Shown piece after piece: positions 17,442-26,015 of a stretch of DNA of 64,000 bases. The position numbers and the translations under genes were made by a program. Numbering within the stretch: position 1 is the stretch's first letter; every line of letters begins with the position of its first letter. This stretch comes from Oceanimonas marisflavi (GTDB taxonomy: Bacteria > Pseudomonadota > Gammaproteobacteria > Enterobacterales > Aeromonadaceae): contig NZ_QAGM01000011.1 of the NCBI RefSeq assembly GCF_003049725.1, positions 1 to 64,000 on the forward strand. Reading direction: 5' to 3'. The notes under the pieces are model-generated. The model did no database searches. It saw only the letters and a program-made list of their open reading frames with translations, and had not been told where the DNA came from.

Positions 17442-18884
17442 TCAGCCGTAAAGGTTAAAGCTGTCGCTGTTGAGCCAGAGGTGAACGGCAATGCTCGCCA
17501 CATAGCCCAGGGCGATCACCGGCGCCCATTTCAGGTGGCCGGCAAAGGTATACATGCCCCTTGCCTGCCCCATCAGGGCCACCCCGGCGGCAGAGCCGAT
17601 AGACAGCAGACTGCCCCCCACCCCGGCAGTCAGGGTGATCAGCAACCAGTTGCCGTGGGACATTTCCGGCTGCATGGTCAGTACCGCAAACATCACCGGA
17701 ATGTTGTCCACAATGGCCGACAGCACCCCCAGGGCAATGTTGGCGTAGACGGCATCCCAGCTGGTATAGAGCAGGTCCGACACCAGCGCCAGGTAGCCCA
17801 TGTAACCCAGGCCGCCCACACACATCACCACGCCGTAGAAGAACAACAGGGTATCCCACTCAGCCCGGGCCACCCGGCTGAACACATCAAAGGGCACCAC
17901 GCTGCCCAGCCGCTTGAGGGCCTCGTCGTCGCCCCGCTTGATGGCCAGCGCCCGCTTGCGGGCCAGTGAGCTGGGCAGGGTACGACGCAGAAAATAGCCA
18001 AAACACTGCAGGTAACCGAGTCCGGTCATCATGCCCAGCACAGGTGGCAGGTGCAGCAGGCTGTGGCAGGCCACCGCCGAGGCAATGGTCAGCAGGAACA
18101 GCAGTACAATGCGAATGGCGCCGCGCTTGAGCTCCACCTCTTCATACTGAGCGGCAGGCCTGCGGTTTTCGATAAAAAAGTTCATCGCCAGGGCTGGCAC
18201 CAGATAGTTGACCAGCGCCGGCAAAAACAGGATCAGGAACTCGTTGAACTTGATAATGCCTGCCTGCCATACCATCAGGGTGGTGATATCGCCAAAGGGG
18301 CTGAAGGCGCCGCCGGCGTTGGCGGCAATCACGATATTGACGCAGCACAGGTTGATAAAGCGGTTATCCCCTTCCGCCACCTTGGTCACCACGGCGCACA
18401 TCAGCAGGGCCGTGGTCAGGTTGTCGGCAATGGGCGAGATAAAAAAGGCCAGAAAACCGGTGAGCCAGAACAACGACTTGTAGCTGAAGCCCCGGCGAAT
18501 CATCCAAGCACGCAGGGCGTCAAACAGACGCCGCTCCTCCATGGCGTTGATATAGGTCATGGCCACCAGCAGGAACAGCAGCAATTCTGCATATTCAAGC
18601 AAATTATGACGAAACGACGCTTCCGTGACCCCCGGAATGCCGTGATTCATATAGGTCCAGCCGATCAGGGTCCAGATAATCCCTGCCGCAACCAGCACCG
18701 GAATGGACTTGCGCAGGTGAAAATATTCTTCTCCCATCACCAGCAGGTAGGCAACCACGAAGATGGCCACCGCGAACATCCCCACCCCTGAGGTGGTCAG
18801 ATCCAGCTGGCCGGAGGCCGCAAACGCGGGAGCGCTCGACAGTGCCGCCAGCCCTGCCAGGAACAGGCACAGTTTCCTTGTCAT
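17442..18884 (-). CDS. nhaD: NhaD-type Na+(Li+)/H+ antiporter
   Basis: The 480-aa protein belongs to the ArsB/NhaD ion-transporter superfamily. It begins with a cleavable-looking signal (LFLAGLAALSSAPAFAA), as NhaD proteins of marine bacteria do. About 11-12 hydrophobic helices follow. Conserved segments include ISPIADNLTTALLM and NAGGAFSPFGDITTLM, which carry the ion-binding polar residues of the family. It exports Na+ in exchange for H+ at alkaline pH, fitting a saline habitat. Read alone, divergent from argA. Confidence 0.92.
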   Translation of the reverse strand: MTRKLCLFLAGLAALSSAPAFAASGQLDLTTSGVGMFAVAIFVVAYLLVMGEEYFHLRKSIPVLVAAGIIWTLIGWTYMNHGIPGVTEASFRHNLLEYAELLLFLLVAMTYINAMEERRLFDALRAWMIRRGFSYKSLFWLTGFLAFFISPIADNLTTALLMCAVVTKVAEGDNRFINLCCVNIVIAANAGGAFSPFGDITTLMVWQAGIIKFNEFLILFLPALVNYLVPALAMNFFIENRRPAAQYEEVELKRGAIRIVLLFLLTIASAVACHSLLHLPPVLGMMTGLGYLQCFGYFLRRTLPSSLARKRALAIKRGDDEALKRLGSVVPFDVFSRVARAEWDTLLFFYGVVMCVGGLGYMGYLALVSDLLYTSWDAVYANIALGVLSAIVDNIPVMFAVLTMQPEMSHGNWLLITLTAGVGGSLLSIGSAAGVALMGQARGMYTFAGHLKWAPVIALGYVASIAVHLWLNSDSFNLYG

Positions 18885-19121
18885 TGTTATTCTCGCTTTT
18901 ATTTTTGTGGCTATAGTTAGCGGCCTGCCCGGTACCCGGAAAGGCCCCTGAAAAGGCTAACATAAAGCCACGGACGGTCGCAGACCGGTTTCCCGACACG
19001 GGTCTCAGTTTTGCATAAAAAACGCACCGCTTACCGCCGGGGTCCGAGTATGGCAGTATTGCCCGCTATCGCCCCGGCGGCCTTGACCCTGGTCAAGATC
19101 CCTGCTGCGGAGCGAATCAAA
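18885..19121. other. nhaD-argA intergenic region
   Basis: No gene is seen. A perfect dyad CTTGACC-CT-GGTCAAG lies at 19082-19097, about 107 bp upstream of argA. The stretch should hold the promoters of both divergent genes. Confidence 0.4.
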
Positions 19122-19164
19122 CAAAGTAAATATTTAATCTTGTTTTTTGCATTAATTTTCACGA
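19122..19164 (+). promoter_or_regulatory. tandem ARG boxes upstream of argA
   Basis: Two AT-rich near-palindromes, AAGTAAATATTTAATC (centre 19131.5) and TTGCATTAATTTTCAC (centre 19153.5), lie 22 bp apart. Consecutive 18-bp ARG boxes bound by an ArgR hexamer are usually about 21 bp apart. They end 40 bp before the argA start. Confidence 0.65.
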
Positions 19165-19203
19165 TGATGAAACCGTGTTTTTCAGGCAATCAAGGACAAG
19201 CCC

Positions 19204-20532
19204 GTGCGCGAAAATGATGCCGCCCTGGTCAAGGCGTTCCGTCAATCCAGCCCCTATGTCAATCTTCACCGGGGCTCCACCTTCGTCATCATGCTGGGTG
19301 GCGAGGCCATCGATCAGGAAAACTTTTCCAATATCATCAGCGACATCGCGCTGCTCACCAGCCTGGGTGTCCGGCTGGTGATCGTGTTCGGCGCCCGACC
19401 CCAGATCGATCGCGGCCTGGCCGAAGCCGGCCTGAGCGGCGTATTTCACAAACACACCCGGGTGACAGACGAAGCCAGCTTTCGCGTGATCAAGGACGTG
19501 TGCGGCGGTCTGCAGATGGACATTACCGCCCGGCTGTCCATGGGGCTTATCAATACGCCCATGCAAAATGCCCGCATTAACGTGGTGACCGGCAACTTCG
19601 TGATCGCCCAGCCCCTGGGGGTGGATGACGGCGTCGACTACATTCACTCGGGCCGGGTGCGCCGCATTCACACCGACACCATTCATCACCAGCTGGCCAA
19701 CGGCGCCACCGTGCTGATCTCCCCTATCGGTTTTTCCGTGACCGGCGAAAGCTTCAATTTGTCATCGGAAGAGCTGGCCCGCCGGCTGGCCATTGAACTC
19801 AAGGCCGACAAGCTGATCGGCTTTTGCTCTCAGCGCGGCGTGCTCAACGAAGACGGCGTCGCCATTGCCGAGCTGTTTCCGGAGCAGGCGGAAGAGCATC
19901 TGCAGAAACTGCTGGACGAAGGTGAAAGCCTGTCGGGCACCGCCCGTTATCTGCGTGCCGCCATTTCCAGCTGCCGGGGTGGCGTGCCCCGCAGCCACCT
20001 GGTCAGCTACAAGGAAGACGGCGCCCTGATCCAGGAGCTGTTTACCCGCGATGGTCTGGGCACCCAGATTGTCAGCCTGAGCGCCGAGCAGGCCCGTCAG
20101 GCCAGCATCGATGACATTGGCGGCATTCTCGATCTGATCCGGCCGATGGAAGAAGAAGGCATACTGGTACGCCGCTCCCGGGAGCAGCTGGAAATGGAAA
20201 TAGACCAGTTCACCATTATTGAAAAGGACGGCGCCATCATCGGCTGTGCCGCTCTCTACCCCTTTCCCGACGAAGGCATGGCGGAAATGGCCTGTGTGGC
20301 CATTCACCCGGACTACCGCCGGGGCAGCCGCGGTGACATGCTGCTCAACAAAATTGAAGAGCAGGCGCGCAAGCGCGGTATGAGCCGGCTGTTCATTCTC
20401 ACCACCCGCTCCATTCACTGGTTTCAGGAGCGGGGCTTCAAGCCGGTGGATGTGGATGCCCTGCCCATGGGCAAGCAAAAACTGTATAACTTTCAGCGCC
20501 GCTCAAAAATCATGATTAAAGAGCTCAACTGA
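19204..20532 (+). CDS. argA: amino-acid N-acetyltransferase (N-acetylglutamate synthase)
   Basis: This enzyme acetylates glutamate with acetyl-CoA, the first step of arginine synthesis. The 442-aa protein has an N-terminal amino-acid-kinase-like regulatory domain (about 20-280) and a C-terminal GNAT domain with acetyl-CoA loop [17 protein letters not shown] and the [11 protein letters not shown] signature. The GTG start follows AAGGA. In E. coli the enzyme is feedback-inhibited by arginine and the gene is repressed by ArgR, which matches the upstream boxes. Confidence 0.96.
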   Translation: MRENDAALVKAFRQSSPYVNLHRGSTFVIMLGGEAIDQENFSNIISDIALLTSLGVRLVIVFGARPQIDRGLAEAGLSGVFHKHTRVTDEASFRVIKDVCGGLQMDITARLSMGLINTPMQNARINVVTGNFVIAQPLGVDDGVDYIHSGRVRRIHTDTIHHQLANGATVLISPIGFSVTGESFNLSSEELARRLAIELKADKLIGFCSQRGVLNEDGVAIAELFPEQAEEHLQKLLDEGESLSGTARYLRAAISSCRGGVPRSHLVSYKEDGALIQELFTRDGLGTQIVSLSAEQARQASIDDIGGILDLIRPMEEEGILVRRSREQLEMEIDQFTIIEKDGAIIGCAALYPFPDEGMAEMACVAIHPDYRRGSRGDMLLNKIEEQARKRGMSRLFILTTRSIHWFQERGFKPVDVDALPMGKQKLYNFQRRSKIMIKELN

Positions 20533-20611
20533 ACGAATTAACCAGATTACCATTGACAGCAATGCCTTAAGTCAGTAGTTATAGGGCCGCCTCGGTACAA
20601 AATGCTGAGGC

Positions 20612-20777
20612 AACGAGAAGAGGTGCGTTGTTCAGGCAGCCGGCAGCAGGAGTCGCCACTCCGAGGATCGCCGGTCAGGGGAATAACGCCGAGATGACGA
20701 CCGGGGGCGTGACGGTTGTTGTCGGCCGCGAGGGCTGAATCCTTCGGGCTGTCACCTGTTGGGTGGAGTGCTTCCTG
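20612..20777 (+). ncRNA. lysine riboswitch (L box)
   Basis: The leader contains the conserved opening GAGAAGAGGTGCG (20615-20627), the internal GGGGAATAACGCCGAGATGACG (20678-20699) and the closing GGTGGAGTGCTTCC (20762-20775) that pairs with the opening. This is the L-box layout. It lies directly upstream of lysC. Binding of lysine is known to shut off such genes. Confidence 0.88.
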
Positions 20778-20849
20778 ATGACCTTTCCAATGTCTTCGCA
20801 GTCGTTCCCCCCGTAGTTTGAATTTATCCAGCAAAGCAAGGAGCTTGCC

Positions 20850-22187
20850 TTGAACCAACCCGTTGTAGCCAAATTCGGTGGAACCAGTGTTGCCGACGCC
20901 GATGCCATGAGCCGTTGTGCCGCCATTCTCGAACAAAACCCCGGTACCCGGCTGGCGGTGCTGAGCGCCAGCTCCGGCGTCACCAACCTGCTGGTGGCTC
21001 TGGCCTCGGGCGCCCATGGCCCCGAAGAGCGGGAAGACATGCTGCAGAAACTCGCCGTTATTCAGCACGGCATTCTCGACAGTCTGGAGCGGCCCGAGAT
21101 GCTGACCCGGCATATCGAAGACATTCTCGGCCATATTCGCGAGCTGGCCGACAGCGCCGCCATCAGCCCCACCAGGGCACTTTCTGACGAGATCGTGGCT
21201 CAGGGCGAACTGATGTCGACCCGGCTGTTCGTGGAGCTGCTGCGCCGTCGCGGTACCGATGCGGTCTGGTTTGACGTGCGCAAGGTGATGCGTACCGACG
21301 ACCGTTTTGGCCGCGCCACACCGGATCTGGCCACCCTCAGGGCCGAGGTGGAAAAAGAGCTCAAGCCCCTGTGCAACAAGCAGCTGGTGGTGACTCAGGG
21401 CTTTATTGGCGCCGCCCCCGACGGCCGCACCACCACCCTGGGCCGGGGCGGCAGCGACTATTCCGCCGCCCTGCTGGGCGAGGCGCTGGACGCCGCCGCC
21501 GTGGAGATCTGGACCGATGTGCCCGGCATCTACACCACGGATCCGCGCCTGGTAAGCGAGGCCCGCGCCATTCCCGAAATCAGCTTCAGCGAAGCCTCGG
21601 AAATGGCCACCTTTGGCGCCAAGGTGCTGCACCCGGCCACCCTGCAGCCGGCGGTGCGCTGCCAGATCCCGGTGTTTGTGGGCTCCAGCCGGGCGCCGGA
21701 AGAAGGCGGTACCTGGATTCGCAACAGCACCCCCAGCCAGCCGCTGTTCCGGGCCCTGGCCCTGCGCCGCAACCAGGTGCTGCTGACCCTGACCAGCCAG
21801 AGCATGTTTCAGGCTCACGGGTTTCTGGCCGAGGTGTTCGGCATTCTGGCCAAGCACAAGATTTCGGTGGATCTGATCACCACCTCGGAGATCAGCGTAT
21901 CGCTGACCCTGGACGCCGGCGCCGAGCTGCTGACCCAGGACGTGCAGGACGAGCTGGCAAAGCACTGCCATCTCAAGGTGGAAGAAGGCCTGGCGCTGGT
22001 GGCCCTGATCGGCAACCGCATGAGCGAGGCCGGCGGCACCGCCAGCCGGGTGTTCCAGGCGATCAATGAAGTCAATGTTCGCATGATCTGCTACGGCGCC
22101 AGCCCCCACAACTTCTGCTTCCTGGTGGATGAAGACAACGCCAATCAGGTCATTGCCGATCTGCATAACGAACTGCTGCCGGCTTAA
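20850..22187 (+). CDS. lysC: lysine-sensitive aspartokinase III
   Basis: Aspartokinase phosphorylates aspartate as the first step toward lysine, methionine and threonine. The 445-aa monofunctional enzyme has the KFGGTS motif at residues 8-13, TTLGRGGSDYSAALL of the kinase core, and two C-terminal ACT domains (FLAEVFGILAKHKISVDLIT...) that bind lysine. The start is TTG at 20850 with AAGGAG 7 nt upstream. The lysine riboswitch identifies it as the lysine-controlled isozyme. It ends at repeat A. Confidence 0.96.
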   Translation: MNQPVVAKFGGTSVADADAMSRCAAILEQNPGTRLAVLSASSGVTNLLVALASGAHGPEEREDMLQKLAVIQHGILDSLERPEMLTRHIEDILGHIRELADSAAISPTRALSDEIVAQGELMSTRLFVELLRRRGTDAVWFDVRKVMRTDDRFGRATPDLATLRAEVEKELKPLCNKQLVVTQGFIGAAPDGRTTTLGRGGSDYSAALLGEALDAAAVEIWTDVPGIYTTDPRLVSEARAIPEISFSEASEMATFGAKVLHPATLQPAVRCQIPVFVGSSRAPEEGGTWIRNSTPSQPLFRALALRRNQVLLTLTSQSMFQAHGFLAEVFGILAKHKISVDLITTSEISVSLTLDAGAELLTQDVQDELAKHCHLKVEEGLALVALIGNRMSEAGGTASRVFQAINEVNVRMICYGASPHNFCFLVDEDNANQVIADLHNELLPA

Positions 22188-22190
22188 AAC

Positions 22191-22342
22191 AAGCTATAAG
22201 CTATAAAATATTAATAAGCAGCGTGTATCAGACAACGCTGCTTTTTTCTTTTCAGACACCACCATAACTTCGTAACTGCCGCAATTTTCTACAGCCTCTT
22301 CTTGGAAACTTATAGCTGACAGCTTACGGCTTAAGGCTTTAG
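22191..22342. repeat. repeat family A, copy 2: inverted arms around the lysC terminator
   Basis: The left arm AAGCTATAAGCTATAAAA (22191-22208) and the right arm (22306-22342, containing TTATAGCTGACAGCTTACGG) share modules with the copy at 3470-3615 and are again inverted. Between them a clean terminator AAGCAGCGT...ACGCTGCTTTTTT (22216-22248) serves lysC. The right arm runs into the stop codon of the convergent gene at 22339. Confidence 0.75.
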
Positions 22343-23622
22343 TTCAGGCTCCAGGCGGTCAGCAGACCCGCTAACAGAGAAGCGCCCATGGCCCAGGCCA
22401 CCCGTTGCCCCAGCGCCCGGTCACCCAGACTGAGCGCCATGCCCGCCTTGACCAGGTTGTTGACCGAGGCCGCCAGCACAATGCCCAGCACCGCCATGCC
22501 TGGTGCCAGACCGTCCTGAGACATGCGCGCCAGCGACAGGGTAATGGCATCCACATCGGCCACCCCCGAGGCCAGCGCCAGCAACAACACCCCCATATTG
22601 CCCAGCGCCTGCTTGAGCCACTCCCCCAGCACCATAATCAGCAATATCAGACCGCCAAACAGCAAGGCGGCCTTTAAATCCAGCGGGTTCATGTTGAGAC
22701 TGGGCTGCTCCACACTGACCCGGGTACGATGACGCAGCCAGATCCAGACGGCGGGGCCATACAGCAACAGCGTCATCACCAGCACCGGCCACCAGAGTCT
22801 GGGCAGCAGCGCCGGATTGATCAGGGCGCAATACACCAGCATGCGGGGAAACATGGTGCCGCAGGCCAGCAGCACGCCGGCAGCCAGCAGCGGTGAAAGC
22901 GCCGGCGTGTCTCTGGATAATCTGGAGTAGTGCAGGGTCAGGGCGGTGGACGAGCTCAGTCCGGCAAACAGGCTGGTAAAGAGAATGCCCTTTTCGGTGC
23001 CGCCCACGCGAATGGCGAAATAGCCCAGAAAGGAAATGGTGGCGATCAGCACCACCATCCACCAGATTTCAAAGGGATTGACCACACCGCCCGGGCCCAT
23101 GTCCCGGTTGGGCAGCAAGGGCAGCATCACCACGGTGATCAGCAGCAGCTTGAGCCCGGCATCCAGCTCATGCTCCCGCAGTCTGTGCAGCAGACCGTGA
23201 ATTTCCCGCTTGTTGTCGAGAATAAAGGCGGTGATCACCGCCGCCGTGGCGGCAATGGCCGGACGGTCAAGAAGTGCCAGGGCGCCAAAGCAAAAGGTCA
23301 GCAGCAGACCGATGCTGCCGGTAATGCTGAAGTCATTGAGGGTTCTGGCCTGGGCCCGGTAAGCCACCAGGCTGATGGCCACCAGCCCCAGCAAGCCCAC
23401 GGCAATCAGCCAGTGCCCCACCGTTTGCCCCAGCAGGGCTATCAGCCCCCCCAGCAGACCCACCAGGGCATGGGTGCGAATACCGGCAATGCGCTGGCCG
23501 GCCCCGGCATCCCGCCTTTGCCAGCCCCGCTGAATACCAATCAGTGCCCCCAACAGAAGGCCTATACCCAGACGTACCAGAGTCTGGTGGCCGCTCCACA
23601 GCTCGGCGGCCAGCTCACTCAT
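22339..23622 (-). CDS. MgtC/SapB and DUF4010 family membrane protein
   Basis: The 427-aa integral membrane protein has about 11 hydrophobic helices. The first part (LGIGLLLGALIGIQRGWQRR, GIRTHALVGLLGG) matches the MgtC/SapB N-terminal domain. The remainder is the DUF4010 extension, with GLSSSTALTLHYSRLSR and SGVADVDAITLSLARMS. Function is not established for this longer form. Its start overlaps the stop of alanine dehydrogenase by 4 bp, so it is translationally coupled to ald. A role in transport or membrane physiology linked to alanine use is only a guess. Confidence 0.85.
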   Translation of the reverse strand: MSELAAELWSGHQTLVRLGIGLLLGALIGIQRGWQRRDAGAGQRIAGIRTHALVGLLGGLIALLGQTVGHWLIAVGLLGLVAISLVAYRAQARTLNDFSITGSIGLLLTFCFGALALLDRPAIAATAAVITAFILDNKREIHGLLHRLREHELDAGLKLLLITVVMLPLLPNRDMGPGGVVNPFEIWWMVVLIATISFLGYFAIRVGGTEKGILFTSLFAGLSSSTALTLHYSRLSRDTPALSPLLAAGVLLACGTMFPRMLVYCALINPALLPRLWWPVLVMTLLLYGPAVWIWLRHRTRVSVEQPSLNMNPLDLKAALLFGGLILLIMVLGEWLKQALGNMGVLLLALASGVADVDAITLSLARMSQDGLAPGMAVLGIVLAASVNNLVKAGMALSLGDRALGQRVAWAMGASLLAGLLTAWSLN

Positions 23623-24761
23623 ATACCGCTGCCATTCCCAACCTCGTCAGACAGCACCTGCTCCAGCGGCACATGTTTCAGGTGGTGGGCCTCGGCCACC
23701 GCCTGATACACCACCTTGCCATCATGCACGTTCAGACCATTGGCAAGATGCGCATCCTCATTCAGCGCCCGGCGCCAGCCCTTGTTGGCAAGAGCCTGCA
23801 CAAAGGGCAGAGTGGCGTTGGTCAGCGCCAGGGTGGAGGTGCGAGCCACGGCCCCGGGCATATTGGCCACACAATAGTGCACCACACCGTCCACTTCAAA
23901 GGTGGGCTGCTGGTGAGTGGTGGGCTTGCTGGTTTCAAAGCACCCGCCCTGATCGATGGCCACATCCACCAGCACCGCCCCCTGAGGCAGCTTTTTCAGC
24001 ATGGCGCGGGTCACCAGTTTGGGAGCCGAAGCACCGGGAATCAGTACGGCACCGATCACCAGATCGGCCCGGGCCAGCTCTTCTTCAATGGCATCGGCGG
24101 TGGAATACTGGGTCTTGAGGCCGGGTCCGTAGAGCGCGTCCAGCTCCTTCAGCCGGGCCAGCGACTTGTCGAAAATGGTCACGTCCGCCCCCAGCCCCAT
24201 GGCCATGCGTGCGGCATTGATGCCCACCACCCCGCCGCCCAGCACCAGCACCCGGGCCGGCAGCACCCCGGGCACGCCACCCAGCAACACCCCTCGCCCG
24301 CCCTGGGCCTTTTCCAGGCAGTGGGCGCCGGCCTGCACCGCCATGCGCCCGGCCACCTCGCTCATGGGCGCCAGCAGCGGCAGGCCGCCCTGGGCATCGG
24401 TGACGGTTTCATAGGCGATGGCGGTACAGCCCGAGGCCAGCAGGCCTTTGGTCTGAGCCTCGTCCGGTGCCAGGTGCAGATAGGTAAACAACACCTGCCC
24501 GGTTTTGAGCCGGCGATATTCCTCGGGCTGTGGCTCCTTGACCTTGACGATAAGTTCGGCTCCGGCAAACAGGGCCTCCACGTCCGCCACCAGCTCGGCG
24601 CCGGCGGCGGCGTACTGATCGTCACAAAAACCCACGCCTTCTCCGGCGCCGGTCTGCACCCGTACCTTGTGCCCGGCACGGACAAGCTCACGCACTCCTC
24701 CCGGTGTCATGCCCACCCGGTATTCATTGTTTTTGATTTCTCTGGGTACTGCGATATCCAT
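23619..24761 (-). CDS. ald: alanine dehydrogenase
   Basis: This enzyme interconverts L-alanine and pyruvate plus ammonia using NAD(H). The 380-aa protein shows the family N-terminus with Arg15 in YRVGMTP, the catalytic Lys75 (KVKEPQ) and His96 (TYLHLAPD), and the NAD loop [15 protein letters not shown]. The ATG at 24761 follows GGGTG. A 40-residue upstream extension carries no conserved sequence and is rejected. First gene of a two-gene operon with the DUF4010 protein, divergent from a cupin-type regulator. Confidence 0.95.
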   Translation of the reverse strand: MDIAVPREIKNNEYRVGMTPGGVRELVRAGHKVRVQTGAGEGVGFCDDQYAAAGAELVADVEALFAGAELIVKVKEPQPEEYRRLKTGQVLFTYLHLAPDEAQTKGLLASGCTAIAYETVTDAQGGLPLLAPMSEVAGRMAVQAGAHCLEKAQGGRGVLLGGVPGVLPARVLVLGGGVVGINAARMAMGLGADVTIFDKSLARLKELDALYGPGLKTQYSTADAIEEELARADLVIGAVLIPGASAPKLVTRAMLKKLPQGAVLVDVAIDQGGCFETSKPTTHQQPTFEVDGVVHYCVANMPGAVARTSTLALTNATLPFVQALANKGWRRALNEDAHLANGLNVHDGKVVYQAVAEAHHLKHVPLEQVLSDEVGNGSGI

Positions 24762-24816
24762 GTTCACCCCCTGTCTGGCCGCGAGTTTTAGAGTAGAATG
24801 CAGCCTGCAACGCTGT

Positions 24817-24860
24817 GCTCCAGCCTGCTCTGTCCTTTCTTCTGTTATAGAAGCTGGAGC
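24817..24860. promoter_or_regulatory. inverted repeat in the ald / regulator divergent promoter region
   Basis: GCTCCAGC (24817-24824) and GCTGGAGC (24853-24860) are perfect 8-bp arms with a 28-bp spacer. They are immediately followed by a second short dyad, GCAACATTGTGC. The repeat lies between the starts of ald and the divergent regulator gene and may be an operator for either. Confidence 0.45.
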
Positions 24861-24917
24861 AACATTGTGCTTTTCCGTCACTTAAGATTCAATTGCAACC
24901 AAGGAGTACCGGGCCCC

Positions 24918-25466
24918 ATGGACATAGGACAGCGCCTCAAGACCATTCGCCTGCAGGCAAAACTGTCCCAGCGGGAGCTGGCCAAACGCTCTGGCGTGAC
25001 CAACGGCTTTATCTCTCAGGTTGAAAAGAATCTGGTCAGTCCGTCCATTGGCTCACTGAAGAAGCTGCTGGACGGCTTTCCCATGACCCTTGCGGACTTC
25101 TTTGCCGAAGAAGAAGGCGCCGGTGCCGGCAAGCCGGTGGTGTACCGGGCCGACGATCAGCCCGAGCGGGGCACGGGTAATATCAGCTACCGCCTGATTG
25201 GCAGCCGCTTTCCCGATCGCCATATCACCCTGCTGCGGGAAACCATGCCCCCCGGCGCCGACACAGGCCCGGACATGCTCAGCCACCCGGGCCAGGAATG
25301 CGGCGTGGTGATAGACGGCAAGCTGCTGCTGCACGTGGGCGAGCGCCACTTTGAACTGGGCCCGGGCGACGGCTACTACTTTGACAGTACCGAGCCCCAC
25401 CGCTTTGTGAACATTGGCGACAACGAGCTGCATATCGTTTCCGCCAGCCAGCCCCAGGTACTTTAA
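24918..25466 (+). CDS. puuR: XRE-cupin transcriptional regulator, PuuR-like
   Basis: The 182-aa protein has an N-terminal helix-turn-helix (LSQRELAKRSGVTNGFISQVE, residues 16-36) and a C-terminal cupin with GVVIDGKLLLHVG and GPGDGYYFDSTEPHRF. This is the layout of PuuR, which represses putrescine catabolism. The ATG at 24918 is preceded by AAGGAG at a rather long spacing; the frame continues upstream without family similarity. Its stop overlaps the stop of a second, related regulator read in the opposite direction. Its position beside the putrescine importer suggests polyamine control. Confidence 0.82.
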   Translation: MDIGQRLKTIRLQAKLSQRELAKRSGVTNGFISQVEKNLVSPSIGSLKKLLDGFPMTLADFFAEEEGAGAGKPVVYRADDQPERGTGNISYRLIGSRFPDRHITLLRETMPPGADTGPDMLSHPGQECGVVIDGKLLLHVGERHFELGPGDGYYFDSTEPHRFVNIGDNELHIVSASQPQVL

Positions 25467-26005
25467 AACGTGGGCGGCGTGGCGGCCGACACCAGCTCGC
25501 ATACCTCGGTGCCCCGATTGCGAAAGCGATGGGGCTGGCAAGTGTCGAAATAATAGCCGTCGCCGGCCTTCAGCACCCGGCACTCTTCCCCCACGGTGAT
25601 TTCGATTTCACCGCTCAGCACCAGGCCGGCCTCTTCCGCCTCATTGCTGAGCATCTCCGGCCCGGTGTCGGCGCCGGGCGGATAGCATTCCCGCAGCAGC
25701 GCCAGCTTGCGCTCGCCGGTCAGCGGCCCTACCAGCCACATGGTGACGCCGTTGCTGCCAAATTCCACCAGCTCGCCGGCACGAAAGAACACCTGCCGGC
25801 CAGCGCGCCGCTCCAGGCTGAAAAACGCCCCCATGGAAATGGGAAAGCCGTCCAGCACCCGCTTAAGGGTGGCCACGGACGGATTGACCGCAGCCTGCTC
25901 TATTTGCGAGATCAGGCTGTTGCTCACCCCGGCCCGTTTCGCCAGCTCCCGCTGGGTCAGGCCATGCTGAGCACGCAGCCATTTCAGACGTTCGGGCAAG
26001 TCCAT
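25463..26005 (-). CDS. XRE-cupin transcriptional regulator, second PuuR-like paralogue
   Basis: The 180-aa protein is a diverged relative of its convergent neighbour. The helix-turn-helix is LTQRELAKRAGVSNSLISQIE (16-36), and the cupin carries PPGADTGPEMLSNEAEEAG and KAGDGYYFDTCQPHRFRN. The two share the DGFP hinge and the PPGADTGP segment, so they are paralogues. It is read as the last gene of the potG-potH-potI unit, 10 bp after potI. It may sense a polyamine or metabolite and regulate the importer; the ligand is not known. Confidence 0.82.
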   Translation of the reverse strand: MDLPERLKWLRAQHGLTQRELAKRAGVSNSLISQIEQAAVNPSVATLKRVLDGFPISMGAFFSLERRAGRQVFFRAGELVEFGSNGVTMWLVGPLTGERKLALLRECYPPGADTGPEMLSNEAEEAGLVLSGEIEITVGEECRVLKAGDGYYFDTCQPHRFRNRGTEVCELVSAATPPTF

Positions 26006-26015
26006 GGCGCTCTCC

